Below, in pieces: positions 23,792-34,600 of a stretch of 64,000 nt of DNA. Position 1 is the stretch's first letter. Every line of letters starts with the position of its first letter. The stretch is from Trichuris trichiura. Lineage: Eukaryota > Nematoda > Enoplea > Trichinellida > Trichuridae. Both the position numbers and the translations under genes were made by a program. The notes beneath the pieces are model-generated. The model was not told where the DNA came from and searched no databases. It saw nothing but the letters and a program-made list of their open reading frames with translations. The stretch is taken from contig JBAJFE010000023.1 of NCBI GenBank assembly GCA_037903355.1, positions 1,364,001-1,428,000 on the forward strand, in the 5' to 3' direction.

Positions 23792-26700
23792 GTGTTAAAA
23801 ATTGGCGATAAATCAAAACTGGGTTCCTCAATGGCGAGCTGGAAACGCTTCGAGTCGGTTATCCCAGACGAACTTGATAATCATTTATTTATTACTGTGT
23901 TCAGTTAGTATTTATTTTGTTTATTGGATTAAGTGCTAACAGCTGGATATTCAGCACCTTTTAATGGTACTTCCATTTTCTTGAATGCATCTCAGGCAGT
24001 GTAGGGGCCGCTAACTTTGAAATGCATCCAGGAATGTACAGTACAGTAACTGTAATGCAGGTCAGTTAATACGAAAATTCGAAATTTTGTTGGCCAAACA
24101 GGACGCAGTTTTTAGCTCTTAAGCTCAGACGAGTTTGCTCACAAAGAAATCGTGTCAAACGAGAATTTATACTTTTAAATTCGGCAAACAAAACACCTTT
24201 CTTAGCAATCGATCTGAGGCATTCAAATGGCTTGTTCCCTTGGAATGAAAATTCTAGTAAACTTAAGGGTACTCTGCGTCATCGAAACGATTTGGCGCAA
24301 CATGAGAAACTGAACGTATGGCTGAGAAATTTACATAAATGTCTTCAGGTTAGTTTTTACAGTATGCCTACTTGATTCAGTAAGCATTGGATTGGTGCTA
24401 AAATTCAATACACGTGACGTTCCTTGATCAAATTCCAAGCGCAATCTGCAAGGTCAGTTGCAGACTGAAGGTTAGTTAATTGAAAGAAACGGGCATTTAT
24501 ACTTGATACGAACCAAAGGTAGATCTTGACAACCTTAAAATTCCTAAATCCCGCGGCTACAACTCCGAACATATTTTTATTTTCTGCGCACAAAGTTTCT
24601 GCTTTTGTCTGTCGCATTACAGAAAGCCTTATCGCAAATTAGCGCGTCTTAGTGAATCTCTTTTTCTCGCTCGTTTTCATAGTCTAAACAATTTTAAATT
24701 ATTGGAGAATAAGAGTATAAAAATTTAGTTTTAAATAGGCGCTCGTTTGGCTTAAAAATGAGCAATTGGTCTGCGTGCTTTAAGATTAAAATACTAACCT
24801 GAATTCTGCTACAGTAAGCCTTTATCTGCTTTATTCCGCTTTGGGTTGTCGTAGCAGGTGTTCTGCCTTATGGCAGTTTTTGATAATCAGGAAAGGTATG
24901 AACTGTATAGGGCATAGCTTACCTTGAACATGGTGCATTAGGTAGAGTTTGTGCCCTCCTTTCAAGCGCGTTTCGTGATAATGATATTGCAACTCCTAGT
25001 AAATGAAGATATGGAATTATATCAAGATGTGGCCGTCAATTTCAGTGGAACCGCGTACAACTACTCACTGCTTTGACTCCAGAACAGTTTATTTGAAAGC
25101 AACAAGACGCGGGAAGCAACGTCGCTCCTCCCAGTTTGCCTGCTCATGGCTGCTGCTGCCAAAATTACTTTTCCAAGAAAATGTGCTTCTTTTGGGGTCA
25201 AACACTATTTTAAGATATTCGAACTGAATGGTCCGTTTCAGCGGAAGACTTATGGACGGCAGGAAAGGTGAACTTTGCGAAACAACTGCGAACACGACAG
25301 TGAAAGCGCCCTTTTTGATACTCCTTCACCGTTACCTTGAATGGAATCATTGATGGCATACCAGAACACCTTATATTTATCATTAGCGGGAAAAAGCGCC
25401 AGAAAGATATGTTGGTACGCAAAATCATCGTTCTTTCTTCTCATTACTTGTGCTGGTCGAGTCGCTGTTGGTTCGCACGTAGTCGTCGACGTATGAGCAG
25501 TTTACTCTGTTACCCCAAGTTTAATTGTTACGCTTTACTTGAATAAACAATTTCAATACTCATAATCTGCCCTTAAATTATTTATTGAAACAACTGCTTC
25601 TACAGTACGCTCGACGAAAGAAAGATGCTCAGGTTTGTTGAAAAAGTCTTGTACGCAGTCTACCCTTAAGTATATAAAATTCGCTTGAACTGACACCCTT
25701 GGAATTAGCCTGAGCGCAAGCGGTCTTGCGTTCAAAAACTTCTACGCTAACAATAAATACTTAATCAACTCACTCTTTCTTTCTTTCCACAACTTTATGC
25801 AATAGACAGGGAGATTTTACCATGACGTTACGGTTCAAAACAGTATCAAATGAGAACGAAAATTTTTCAGGGCTTCTTTTAAAGGATAGCCCAGAATTAC
25901 GGTAAGGCGGCTGTAATGCAGGTACAGCTATGAAAGAATTTAAATTCCAGTTACCCACAAGTACACGGCGCTAAAGCTTAAGCGTGAAATAAACTTCAGT
26001 TTGAAGAACAGGTGCCACTGTAGGATTGTTTTGCCCCACCGCGTCCGATTAGCGTAACGGCGATTCTTTAAAAAATGAGCCATTTTATTCAAACAGATGT
26101 CCACTTTCGTCTTACATTTTAGGGCCGTACACTTATCGAAACCAAGAAGATATTTGAACTCACTGGAATTTTAATTTTCAGTTGATGTACCTGCGTGATA
26201 GCACTACTGTACTATAGCGTGACAAAAGGGCATTTTTTCTTTTTCAAAAGCTTCAGCAAACGATATTAGGTTATTAAATTGTTTATGACAGCTTCCTTAG
26301 CGGTCTGTTACGTTGGAAAGCTTCAGCCGGTTTTGAAGATTTAAACGTATTAATAATTTAGCTGATATTGACAGCATTTGAAATTGCTCGTAGCTGACTG
26401 TAAACACGAAGGCATACAAAGCCTACAAGCCACTGCCAAACCTAAACGATAGAAGATTAAATAAGTGTACTGTACGCAAGTTGATTTTAAAAGTGGAATG
26501 CAGGTTAGCTGTTTGGCTGAGAGATGAGTTAAGGCTTTGAGACCCAACTAAAGGCTCTGCTGCACTATTGCTTGCAACCTTCAAATCTTTCATGCTGATC
26601 AGCAGCTATGCTTGTTTTTATTGTCCTTTTCTTGAATTTATGATTTTTTAGAAAAGCATGCTAAGTTCTCACAGGTGTAAATTTAATAAGAGTTGGGACC

Positions 26701-27189
26701 ACAGTGCCAAAAGAAGTTTTTCTAAAACTTCGCTATTGTCGCTACTTCTTGTTTACTGGGGTCTCTTTGCTGGGTTGGGAAACAAGACCGAAACAATGGA
26801 AATTACTGCTGCGCAATCGTTTTGCACACTATGTTCAGCAAACGTCCCCTTTTTTGTACAACAGCTAACAGGCTTAAGTTGGCGAAAAGCTATTTCCATT
26901 ATCTGTAGTACAACGTCAAGGAAATACAGTAATCGAATGTGCAGGTTAGCTGCAACCTTTAACAATTTTCGAGCATTCCAGCCTAAAGTTGCCAATAAAT
27001 TGTATATAATTGCCTAGCCATGATCGTAGCGCAATATTTCGCATGCCTATTAAAGGAGTTGTCATTATTTAACGGTTTATCGTTACGAAAAATTTTCTTC
27101 TCTCATTCTCTGTTGGACATTGATTACTTATCTCCTACGATATGCGTTTATAAATAACTTTACCTTGTTACAGTGCACGTAGAACTTAT
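23792..27189. other. non-coding stretch with a recurrent ACTGTA / AATGCAGGTTA motif
   Basis: I see no supported exon. Open frames at 25003-25444 and 26658-27017 lack domains and have equally open antisense frames. The short words ACTGTA/TACAGTA and (A)ATGCAGGT(TA) recur, for example near 24050, 25915, 26507 and 26940. Confidence 0.4.
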
Positions 27190-27194
27190 CCTTG

Positions 27195-27393
27195 TGTTGT
27201 AACTTGGGCGCGCGTGAGGGAGCCAGCCAACGAGAAGACCGTTTACTCGTGAAGCGCAAGTCAGAGAGAGAGCGACAAACGACCTACTTCTCGCGCTACC
27301 GACAATGACACTCCCACACCATGTCGTCCTGAATCGCAGGAGACCCAACGTACGTGATAAGGAAGAGTAGTTTAAGTGCTGCTATATACAACA
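27195..27393. repeat. 199-bp LTR, left copy
   Basis: It begins TGTTGTAACTTGG and ends CTATATACAACA, so it has the TG...CA ends and short inverted termini (TGTTGTA...) typical of LTRs, BEL/Pao-like in style. It is almost identical to 31314-31512, with a handful of substitutions. Orientation is ambiguous from ends alone. Confidence 0.85.
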
Positions 27394-27399
27394 GTTAGA

Positions 27400-30300
27400 A
27401 TAAGTCGAAGGTTCGCTTGACATCCGCTGCCAATTCGCTCGACGGATCGACTTTACTTTATCGGGTTAAAAGATATGCCGCGATCAATTCGTTAAAAAAT
27501 TACTCACAACTGATGGCGCCAAACAATTTCACTATTTTATTGAAAGATCGAACACTTCATAAAGTGTCGCAGTTTTCCACAAGAAAGAAAATGAACATAT
27601 CATTCGTCTTGGCAATAAAGATGGAACCACTGATGATTGGAAAGTTTCGAATAATCTTCTATACATCTTCGTTAGACCGATTTTTCCACTATTTCCCATG
27701 TACTCGAAATCTTCTTTCCAGCCCACGTTTCCTTCACGAAGGAAGAAAATGCGCATATGAACTTCATTTGCGGCCTTCCCGCACTTTTTTTGTTCATATC
27801 TTTAACGTAATAATCTTTTTCAAAAGACAATTTCATTTGCCGGGTGTTCGCTAATGCCTGCAAGACTGCATTGGCAAAGCACATATTGCCCTGGTTTACG
27901 AGCCCTGTATGGCCGGGCTCACCAGGGCTTTTTCACTTGCCAATGAGTCCGTTTTAAAAACAGGCATTAGCGCGAATTTGCCTACGACCAAAACTCCGGC
28001 GTTTTGGTCGGGCCACGGCTGCCATTCACCCAGCTGGAATGCACGCCATTCGGCCCAATTTCATATCGTTCTGGTCCATATCTTTCAGTTCAAATCAAGT
28101 GCACGCCCCACTGTACGGACGCAGGCGATGGATGAGCAATTTCCAACCATACGCAGTTTCGTGAGTTGAGCCGGAGGCGATGGGGGATGATTGCTGCAAA
28201 AAATCTTTTTGAAATGGGAAAATAACAAGTATTTTAAAAGAAAAGCGGAAAGAATAAATTAATTTTCAGTTCTCTATTGATAATGGGTATTGGATAAATT
28301 TTATTCTTTCCTTCTTTCGGTAAAGGAGCGCGTTCTCAGAACAACGCTTCATGTTCATCACTTTTTGTGAAATTCTTTTTGAACATTAAGCATTATCCTG
28401 GGAATGGCTACCTTCACTGCGAAAAGGAGAAAAAGAAAGGCTGCTAATAGTATTATTAATAGGAACAATAGTATAATTATCATCCCTTTGGTGAATCTCA
28501 TCGCTGGGCGGCTAAAGGAGCTCGGCGAAAAAACTCACATCTGTTAAGCCAATTAGCAACAACAGACTTGATGAGAGGAAAGGAAAATGGACGAACTTTA
28601 CTAGTCTGAAAGAACGCGCACAAAAAGTAACGCTGCGCCTTGATCGCTACGTCAACGCTAATCATACTGTAACATTTAAAAAATGCAGGTTCTGTTTTGC
28701 CAAGAAGGTGCGCTGCAACGTCCTGCGTTTATCAGTGACTGAGCCTATGCGAAGTAACTGCACAAACGCTTAGAGTCGCGCATCAGTGAATAGGCGGAGC
28801 TTTCCAGACCAACCTTGCACCGTCGCCACCGTAATAACAAAAGCAGCCCTTAACGACGAGGATGGGACAAGGCCAGTCTCTTATCCTCAGTTTATTCAAC
28901 GGTGCACGCTTAAAGCAGTTCTTACTTTTACTTTCTACTGACCGAAGCAACAGGAAAAGCGTAACTAACATTAAGAAACCTAGTTGCTGTCACTAAAGAA
29001 GGGCAATCTTCAGACAAGGTAACCTTAAAAATAAAGCCCATACTTTAATTCAAGCTTCGGTGAACAGGATGGCAGGTAAAGTTACAGCATGAGCTGTGGG
29101 TGCATGAGGGACAACGCCTCCATGCTTTCTTCTCTAAAACGAAGTAGGGTTCTACTGCTGGAGAGTACAGGAAGTCTTCTGTAAAGCATTAACTCAGGAT
29201 TAGGGTAGTGAAAAAGAATAAGATGTCAACGAGGCATACAAAATCGACTACTGAGAACTCGTTGTTGAGTAACTTCATAAAAGGTTATTGGTTGAAGTGG
29301 ATAAAACAACTTACCCGACATGGGCCCTTCTGTTCACCCTGTGACCTCAGAACCGCTCTTTACGCAACCCGTAATCAGGCTACGCACACATGAACAGTTC
29401 TAATAAGTCACAGACAAGGACAGAGAGAGAGCAAGCGAGAGACACGTATACAACTTCTGGTTTAGCAATAAATGCGCATACAGACATGTAATGTGCAGGT
29501 TAAGCTCTTACTGTATCCACGAAAGGTTTTTCGGTGTACTAATGTTCTATAAAGGAAAGTGAATCAACTTGAAAAGTAGCGCGTCAAACAAAAACGTTCG
29601 TCTCATTTCTCTGGAACTTTTAATATTGGTAATTTCGCAGTAGTTGCTTTTTCAAAAGTAGCCTGAGAAAAGCTTTAACAAAGAGAAAGGCGGTATATAA
29701 CAAGAAAGAAATATTGGAAGAATTTGATGCTTATTAAATACTGGCAAACGCAATCCTTGTATGCTGTAGAAGAACAAGTGTGTACTTTAAAACCGTTTCC
29801 AAGTGTAGGATATTCTTCCTCTATGAATCTATACGGCTTGACCATCTCTCAACTTATAGAAAATGTTAAAAATGGTTGTTCACCAATCTTGGTGGTGCGT
29901 ACTTTGGTTTTAAAAAAATTACATGTGTTCAAGATAAGCTTGCCTCAGTAATTTACGAAGAAATAACAAAACGGGGCTTCAATGTACGTAACTGACTAAA
30001 ACGTTTGTAAACGTGAACCAGAGGTACTGTTGAATAAAGCCTACACACGGAAGGTGAGAAACTCGCGTGCTCCTTCGCATTCTTGAAGTAAAAGCTTACA
30101 GTCAAGAGAAGTTTCCCAATCGCTTAGAAAGGAGAGACAGAAGAGACAACCTCGCCTTTCTGGAGCCGCTGATATGAGGGCTATCTCAAAGTTAAAGAAC
30201 TTGGCAATATGACTTCCTTCTGTTTTGAATCACATTATTACTCACTGCGCATTGTTTACAGTATACAAATGTGCTGTTTCGAATAAGCTTTGATTGCATT

Positions 30301-30800
30301 TTATTTCCTGAATATAAACGTGCTTTTCTTCCATTTAAGGTTTGCGAGACGAATCGATCAGGGTTGCACAAGGGTGCTACGCGGTAATTAGTACAGCACA
30401 TAAAGAAATTTTTCTGTAAAAAAAATTTTTCTATGCAACAATCGTAGTAAAAAGTACCACCCGCTGGATTGGCACAAAGCCATGCTAACTTCCTAAGCTA
30501 AGCTAAATTAAGTGGACAAATTTGGCAAAAAGTTATGAACTGATAACATTAGGGAAGGCGGCAGGCAGTTGCTACTGATTGGAAGTCAAAGTCAGCTTGT
30601 TTTTCTTCGTTACTTGAAGGACAGAAGCGATAATAGTAACTTGAGCATTTTCGGCAAAATTGCACCTTATGAAAGTTCACTGAATAACTCATTTAAAGAT
30701 CATACGCGTGAGTGGACTATTCCAGTGGCTTCTTCATTTCTATTAAGCTATTCGACCGCCTCAGCTATACTTATCACTGCCTAAGGGGCCGATATCTTCC
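27400..30800. other. interior of the LTR-flanked segment
   Basis: Apart from the ubiquitin-protease fragment, only short random open frames are seen. ACTGTA / ATGCAGGTT words recur at about 28665-28690 and 29490-29515. Confidence 0.4.
27672..27950 (-). pseudogene. ubiquitin-specific protease (USP) catalytic-box fragment
   Basis: On the minus strand the frame reads GLVNQGNMCFANAVLQALANT, broken here as GLVNQGNMCFANAV then LQALANT. This is the Cys box of the USP family (G-N-x-C-[FY]-x-N-x-x-L-Q), with the nucleophilic Cys in place. The frame continues about 55 residues (FEKDYYVKDMNKK ... FSSFVKETWAGKK) and then stops. I could not find the His box (GHY) or any further USP exon in the window. 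USPs remove ubiquitin from proteins. Here it is either a captured gene fragment or one exon of a gene whose other exons I missed. Confidence 0.6.
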
Positions 30801-30829
30801 TTATCTTCTCAACCGTTACAGAAGTAACA

Positions 30830-31313
30830 TTTTCCAAATTATTTCAACGCTGCGACTACTTTCAGTTTGCTCCGCACCCTCATAGCGAACTCGAAAAGCA
30901 CTTCAAGCGGTGGTGCTTGTATAAGCCTGCGGGTTGCGTATTGCTTCAGACCATTTTATATCCACTGCATTTATTCTTCACGCATATGATCATTAAATGG
31001 ACTGTTCAAGCACAAATCCAGTGGGCGCAAGATTGACGTAAACCTTGCACATATTACATGTCATATTTTCAAATAAGTGTTCATCTTGTCTGTCACGTGA
31101 TTATGAAACGAATCCCATGAAAACAAGCTTCTATCCTGAAAGCTTTCTCCGCACATTGTCAATCCACGACCTAATCCAATAATAGAGATAACATCTGTCA
31201 ACTTGTAGCTGTTTGCAATTCCTTTTAGCTTCGCGAAATGTAGCCCGGCCAATCTCAGCTGGAACATTGAACGCTCGCGCATACGCAGGACAGAAAGATT
31301 TTTGTATGGTTAG
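30830..31313 (-). pseudogene. degenerate DDE transposase (pogo/CENP-B type) C-terminal remnant
   Basis: Reading right to left, SWDSFHNHVTDK (family consensus DSFRxHLTD, third-motif region) is followed by TSILRPLDLCLNSPFNDHM then REE, a match to the block SILQPLDV-x-IN-KPFKD of pogo-like transposases. In-frame stops and frame changes break it. The left LTR boundary at 31314 truncates its N-terminal side. Confidence 0.65.
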
Positions 31314-31512
31314 TGTTGTAACTTGGGCGCGCGTGAGGGAGCCAGCCAACGAGAAGAACGTTTACTCGTGAAGCGCAAGTCAGAGAGAGAGCGAAAAACG
31401 ACCTACTTCTCGCGCTACCGACAATGACACTCCCACACCGTGTCGTCCTGATTCGCAGGAGACCCAACGTACGTGATAAGGAAGACTAATTTAAGTGCTG
31501 CTATATACAACA
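31314..31512. repeat. 199-bp LTR, right copy
   Basis: Same sequence and orientation as 27195-27393, with a few differences (for example C versus A at the ACCGTTTAC/AACGTTTAC point). Confidence 0.85.
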
Positions 31513-31612
31513 CCTTGTTTCGTTTGAAGCACATTTCTTGCCGTCGTTATTTCAAATGTGACGTTATCCATTCTCATTTTAGCTATTTCACAGTGGTGCG
31601 TTTTCGGTACGG

Positions 31613-31636
31613 ATAATAATAATAATAATAATAATA
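31613..31636. repeat. (AAT)n microsatellite
   Basis: About eight AAT units just downstream of the Tectonic gene stop codon. Confidence 0.9.
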
Positions 31637-31679
31637 GGGAGACAGATTGCGTTCGTTAATGCAAAATAAGGTTTTACAG

Positions 31680-34600
31680 CTAACCGAAAGCGCCGAAGGA
31701 CAACGAGTAGAGTTCGTTGAAGAGGATTGGTAGGGCAAAGTTGCTTTGTTCTTCAACTTCCGTACGATCGGAGAATATGACTGCCATCCGCACGATATAA
31801 CGTCGCGAATTCAGTCTTGTCGCAACGACACCCGCGCTTTCCACCTACAAGTAGGCACCTTTTCAATATATCGACTTGTAAAACTCGTTTTTCAAAATCA
31901 TTACTAATGGCGGTAATTTCTTCGCTTTGCCATACGAGATTGTCGCTTCGACCACTCTGTACGTGCCATTCAGGTGATCGTAATCTCGAAGGTAAACAAT
32001 GTCCATTCTCGCGTCCATAACTATTCGACAATGACCGTTTTCGAATGTTTTCTCCTTAAGCACTAGCGTTGGTTAAATTTAAAAAAATTACAGTATATCG
32101 ACTACTTCGGTCGACGGCTTTTGACTTTTTGAAATTGGTATCCAACTGTCCTTGGAAACCAGCGAAGTTTCCGCATAGGGAGACAATAAAAGATTTTCAG
32201 GTACTGCGTACAATTTTTCGCCGACGATTCGCTGAACATACTTGCAAGTTGTAAGATTCAAACTTTCCGGTAAACTGTAAAGCCAAAATTTAACTGCGTG
32301 CGCTCTATGCGTTGAAAGTGTTACCTTATAAAGCAAGAAGCGAAAGTGTTCTGTCCAAAGCGTACTGTATGACGGTTACTTTGTTCGCATTCGCCGCTTG
32401 ACGACGGCTTCGGAACGGTTAACCATTGTTCGCCTTCCGTTGTGTTTTCTTCCAAATTAGGTTGAGTTGAAAAAATCTTCAAGGGCGAAGAGAGCTTATA
32501 GCCAAAAGAAGTTGCATTAGCGGCTGCGTCATAGCGGATGGAGAAGTGTCTTGCAAAATCTCCCGCCGACGAGCTGACGTCACCGGTTTGGACAACTACG
32601 TACGCTTCGTCGATGGTATTATTAGCGTCAATACGTATGACGAAGTCTGCCTTCGGATTGAATGAACTCATTTTTGAGCTACGCGGTTTTCTAGACTTAC
32701 TTTTAGCGCTACGTTCCTGCACACCCTATTGCTGGCATCCCAAAATGGCTCTCCAACTCCGGGAAAACTTGATCGTTTGGCCTTTTCGTTTTGATCACCT
32801 TTCCGCGTCAGTAGTTTCACGGCAATAGACTCATTTGTCGTGGACGACCAGAACGGTTTCCCTAGTAACATATTTCTTCCTGTAAATCTACGCGGATAGG
32901 TGTTACTGCATGCGGACTCTACCAGAGTCTGCGTAGAACTGATCCGAAAATTCGCCACCTTTCAAAAAGGAAGGAGACTAAACAACAACACAGTAAGCCG
33001 TAGATTACCGGCGGGTTCCATACGCACCTTGAGAAGTCGATAATTTTTGAAAAAGAAACTGCCCGACAGGCTCTTGTCACTTTCGCAAAGCTCGCTTAGT
33101 TTAGCGACGCTTTGCAAGCAGACGTGCTGTTCGTTTAGCATGAATTCTTAAGCAAGTCATACTTTGAAGATATAGTGTCTTCGTACGGGACCAAATAATT
33201 TCATTTTTTGGCTTCTTTTTGTACGGATTTTCTATGTCCCGTTGAAAAACTTTTATTTTACGTTGAAAAACTCTCCAGTGGTTCAGACCTAACCACAAAA
33301 GTAATAAATCTCAGCTCCTTACCTCTAAACGAAAGTGAAAAAACTATCCTGAGAAAAGGACTGAACTTTGTACCAACTCCTAAACAGCCACCCTTTCTTG
33401 ACATCATTGCCTCAGTTGAAGACAGCCTATCTTCAGTTGATCCACAGAAAGCCACGCAGATCAAGCGGGATTTATCTACGTTAATCCTAGATCACCGCTT
33501 CAACACCACCCCAAACTTAAGCCGATATGAGGTCAACTGCTTAAATCGACTTAAAAGGCAGCCTGATAGAATTATAACTAAAGCAGATAAAGGCAATAGA
33601 ATTGTCCTACTCGACAGAACCACCTACAACGAAAAAATGATAACTATCTTGAACACCGACAGTTATACACCTTTGCCCAATGACCCTACAGAATTGTCAC
33701 GGAAGAATCTTCGTTCCCTTCTCATCACATACGGCACAGAAACCAAGGAACCAGAAATCATCAAGATAGCGAAACATCTTAGGTTCACATCAAATTACAG
33801 ACCCCCTCAGCTCTACGGCCTGCCTAAAGTGCACAAACCGGAGGTCCCACTAAGACCAATAGTTTCCACAATTAACAGCACCACAAGTGAGCTCAGCCGA
33901 TATTTGAAAAAGGTGATCAAACCACTAACTGGCAAAGAACCGTCCTTCGTCAAAAATAGTAACACCTTCGTCAACGAAATACGAAAATACCATCTAGAAC
34001 CGGACGAAATCTTAGTTAGCTACGATGTAAAAGATTTATTCCCTAGCATTCCGATTTCGAAAACTCTCGATACACTATACAATCTCCTCAATACAGACAC
34101 AAATTTGTTCACCAGAACCAAGTTAAATCCTTTCCACATTGTCAAGTTGGTATCATTCTGTATGCAAGAAAGCAATTTACTTCATGTTTGATAATAAGTT
34201 CTACAAACAATCTAACGGTGTCCCTATGGGCAACCCACTATCTCCTATCCCGGCCGAAATATTCATGGAGAGTTTTGAAAGGCAAATGTTGAAAACGGTA
34301 GATAGGCAAATAGCCCCACGACTATTCAAAAGATACGTAGATGACATCTTCGTAATTATCAAAAATGGAAAGGAAGAACAGTTTCTAGAATTTCTTAACA
34401 GCGTATGCCCCAATCAAATCGTTTTTACAATGGAGAAAGAATCAAACCGAACCCTCCCCTTCCTTGACACACTGATTATTCGCACTAATCAAGGACTAAA
34501 AACCAGAGTTTACAGAAAACCAACACACACTGACCAATATCTTAATTTCTCATCGCACCATCCACGCTCAGTAATGCGCGGAATCCTCTCGGGAATGATT

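Larger units (their letters stand above)
27190..31517. mobile_element. LTR-flanked 3.9-kb segment (composite or non-autonomous LTR element)
   Basis: Two 199-bp LTRs (27195-27393 and 31314-31512) in the same orientation flank 3.9 kb. The outer flanks are both CCTTG (27190-27194 and 31513-31517), as expected of a 5-bp target duplication of one LTR element. The inner flanks are both GTTAG (27394-27398 and 31309-31313). No gag-pol is present inside. The interior holds a ubiquitin-protease fragment and a DDE-transposase remnant. See the finding for competing explanations. Confidence 0.65.

Noticed and set aside
27195..31512. Inversion between two LTRs as the cause of the swapped flanks
   Set aside because: The two LTRs are in the same orientation; recombination of direct repeats would delete or circularise, not invert.
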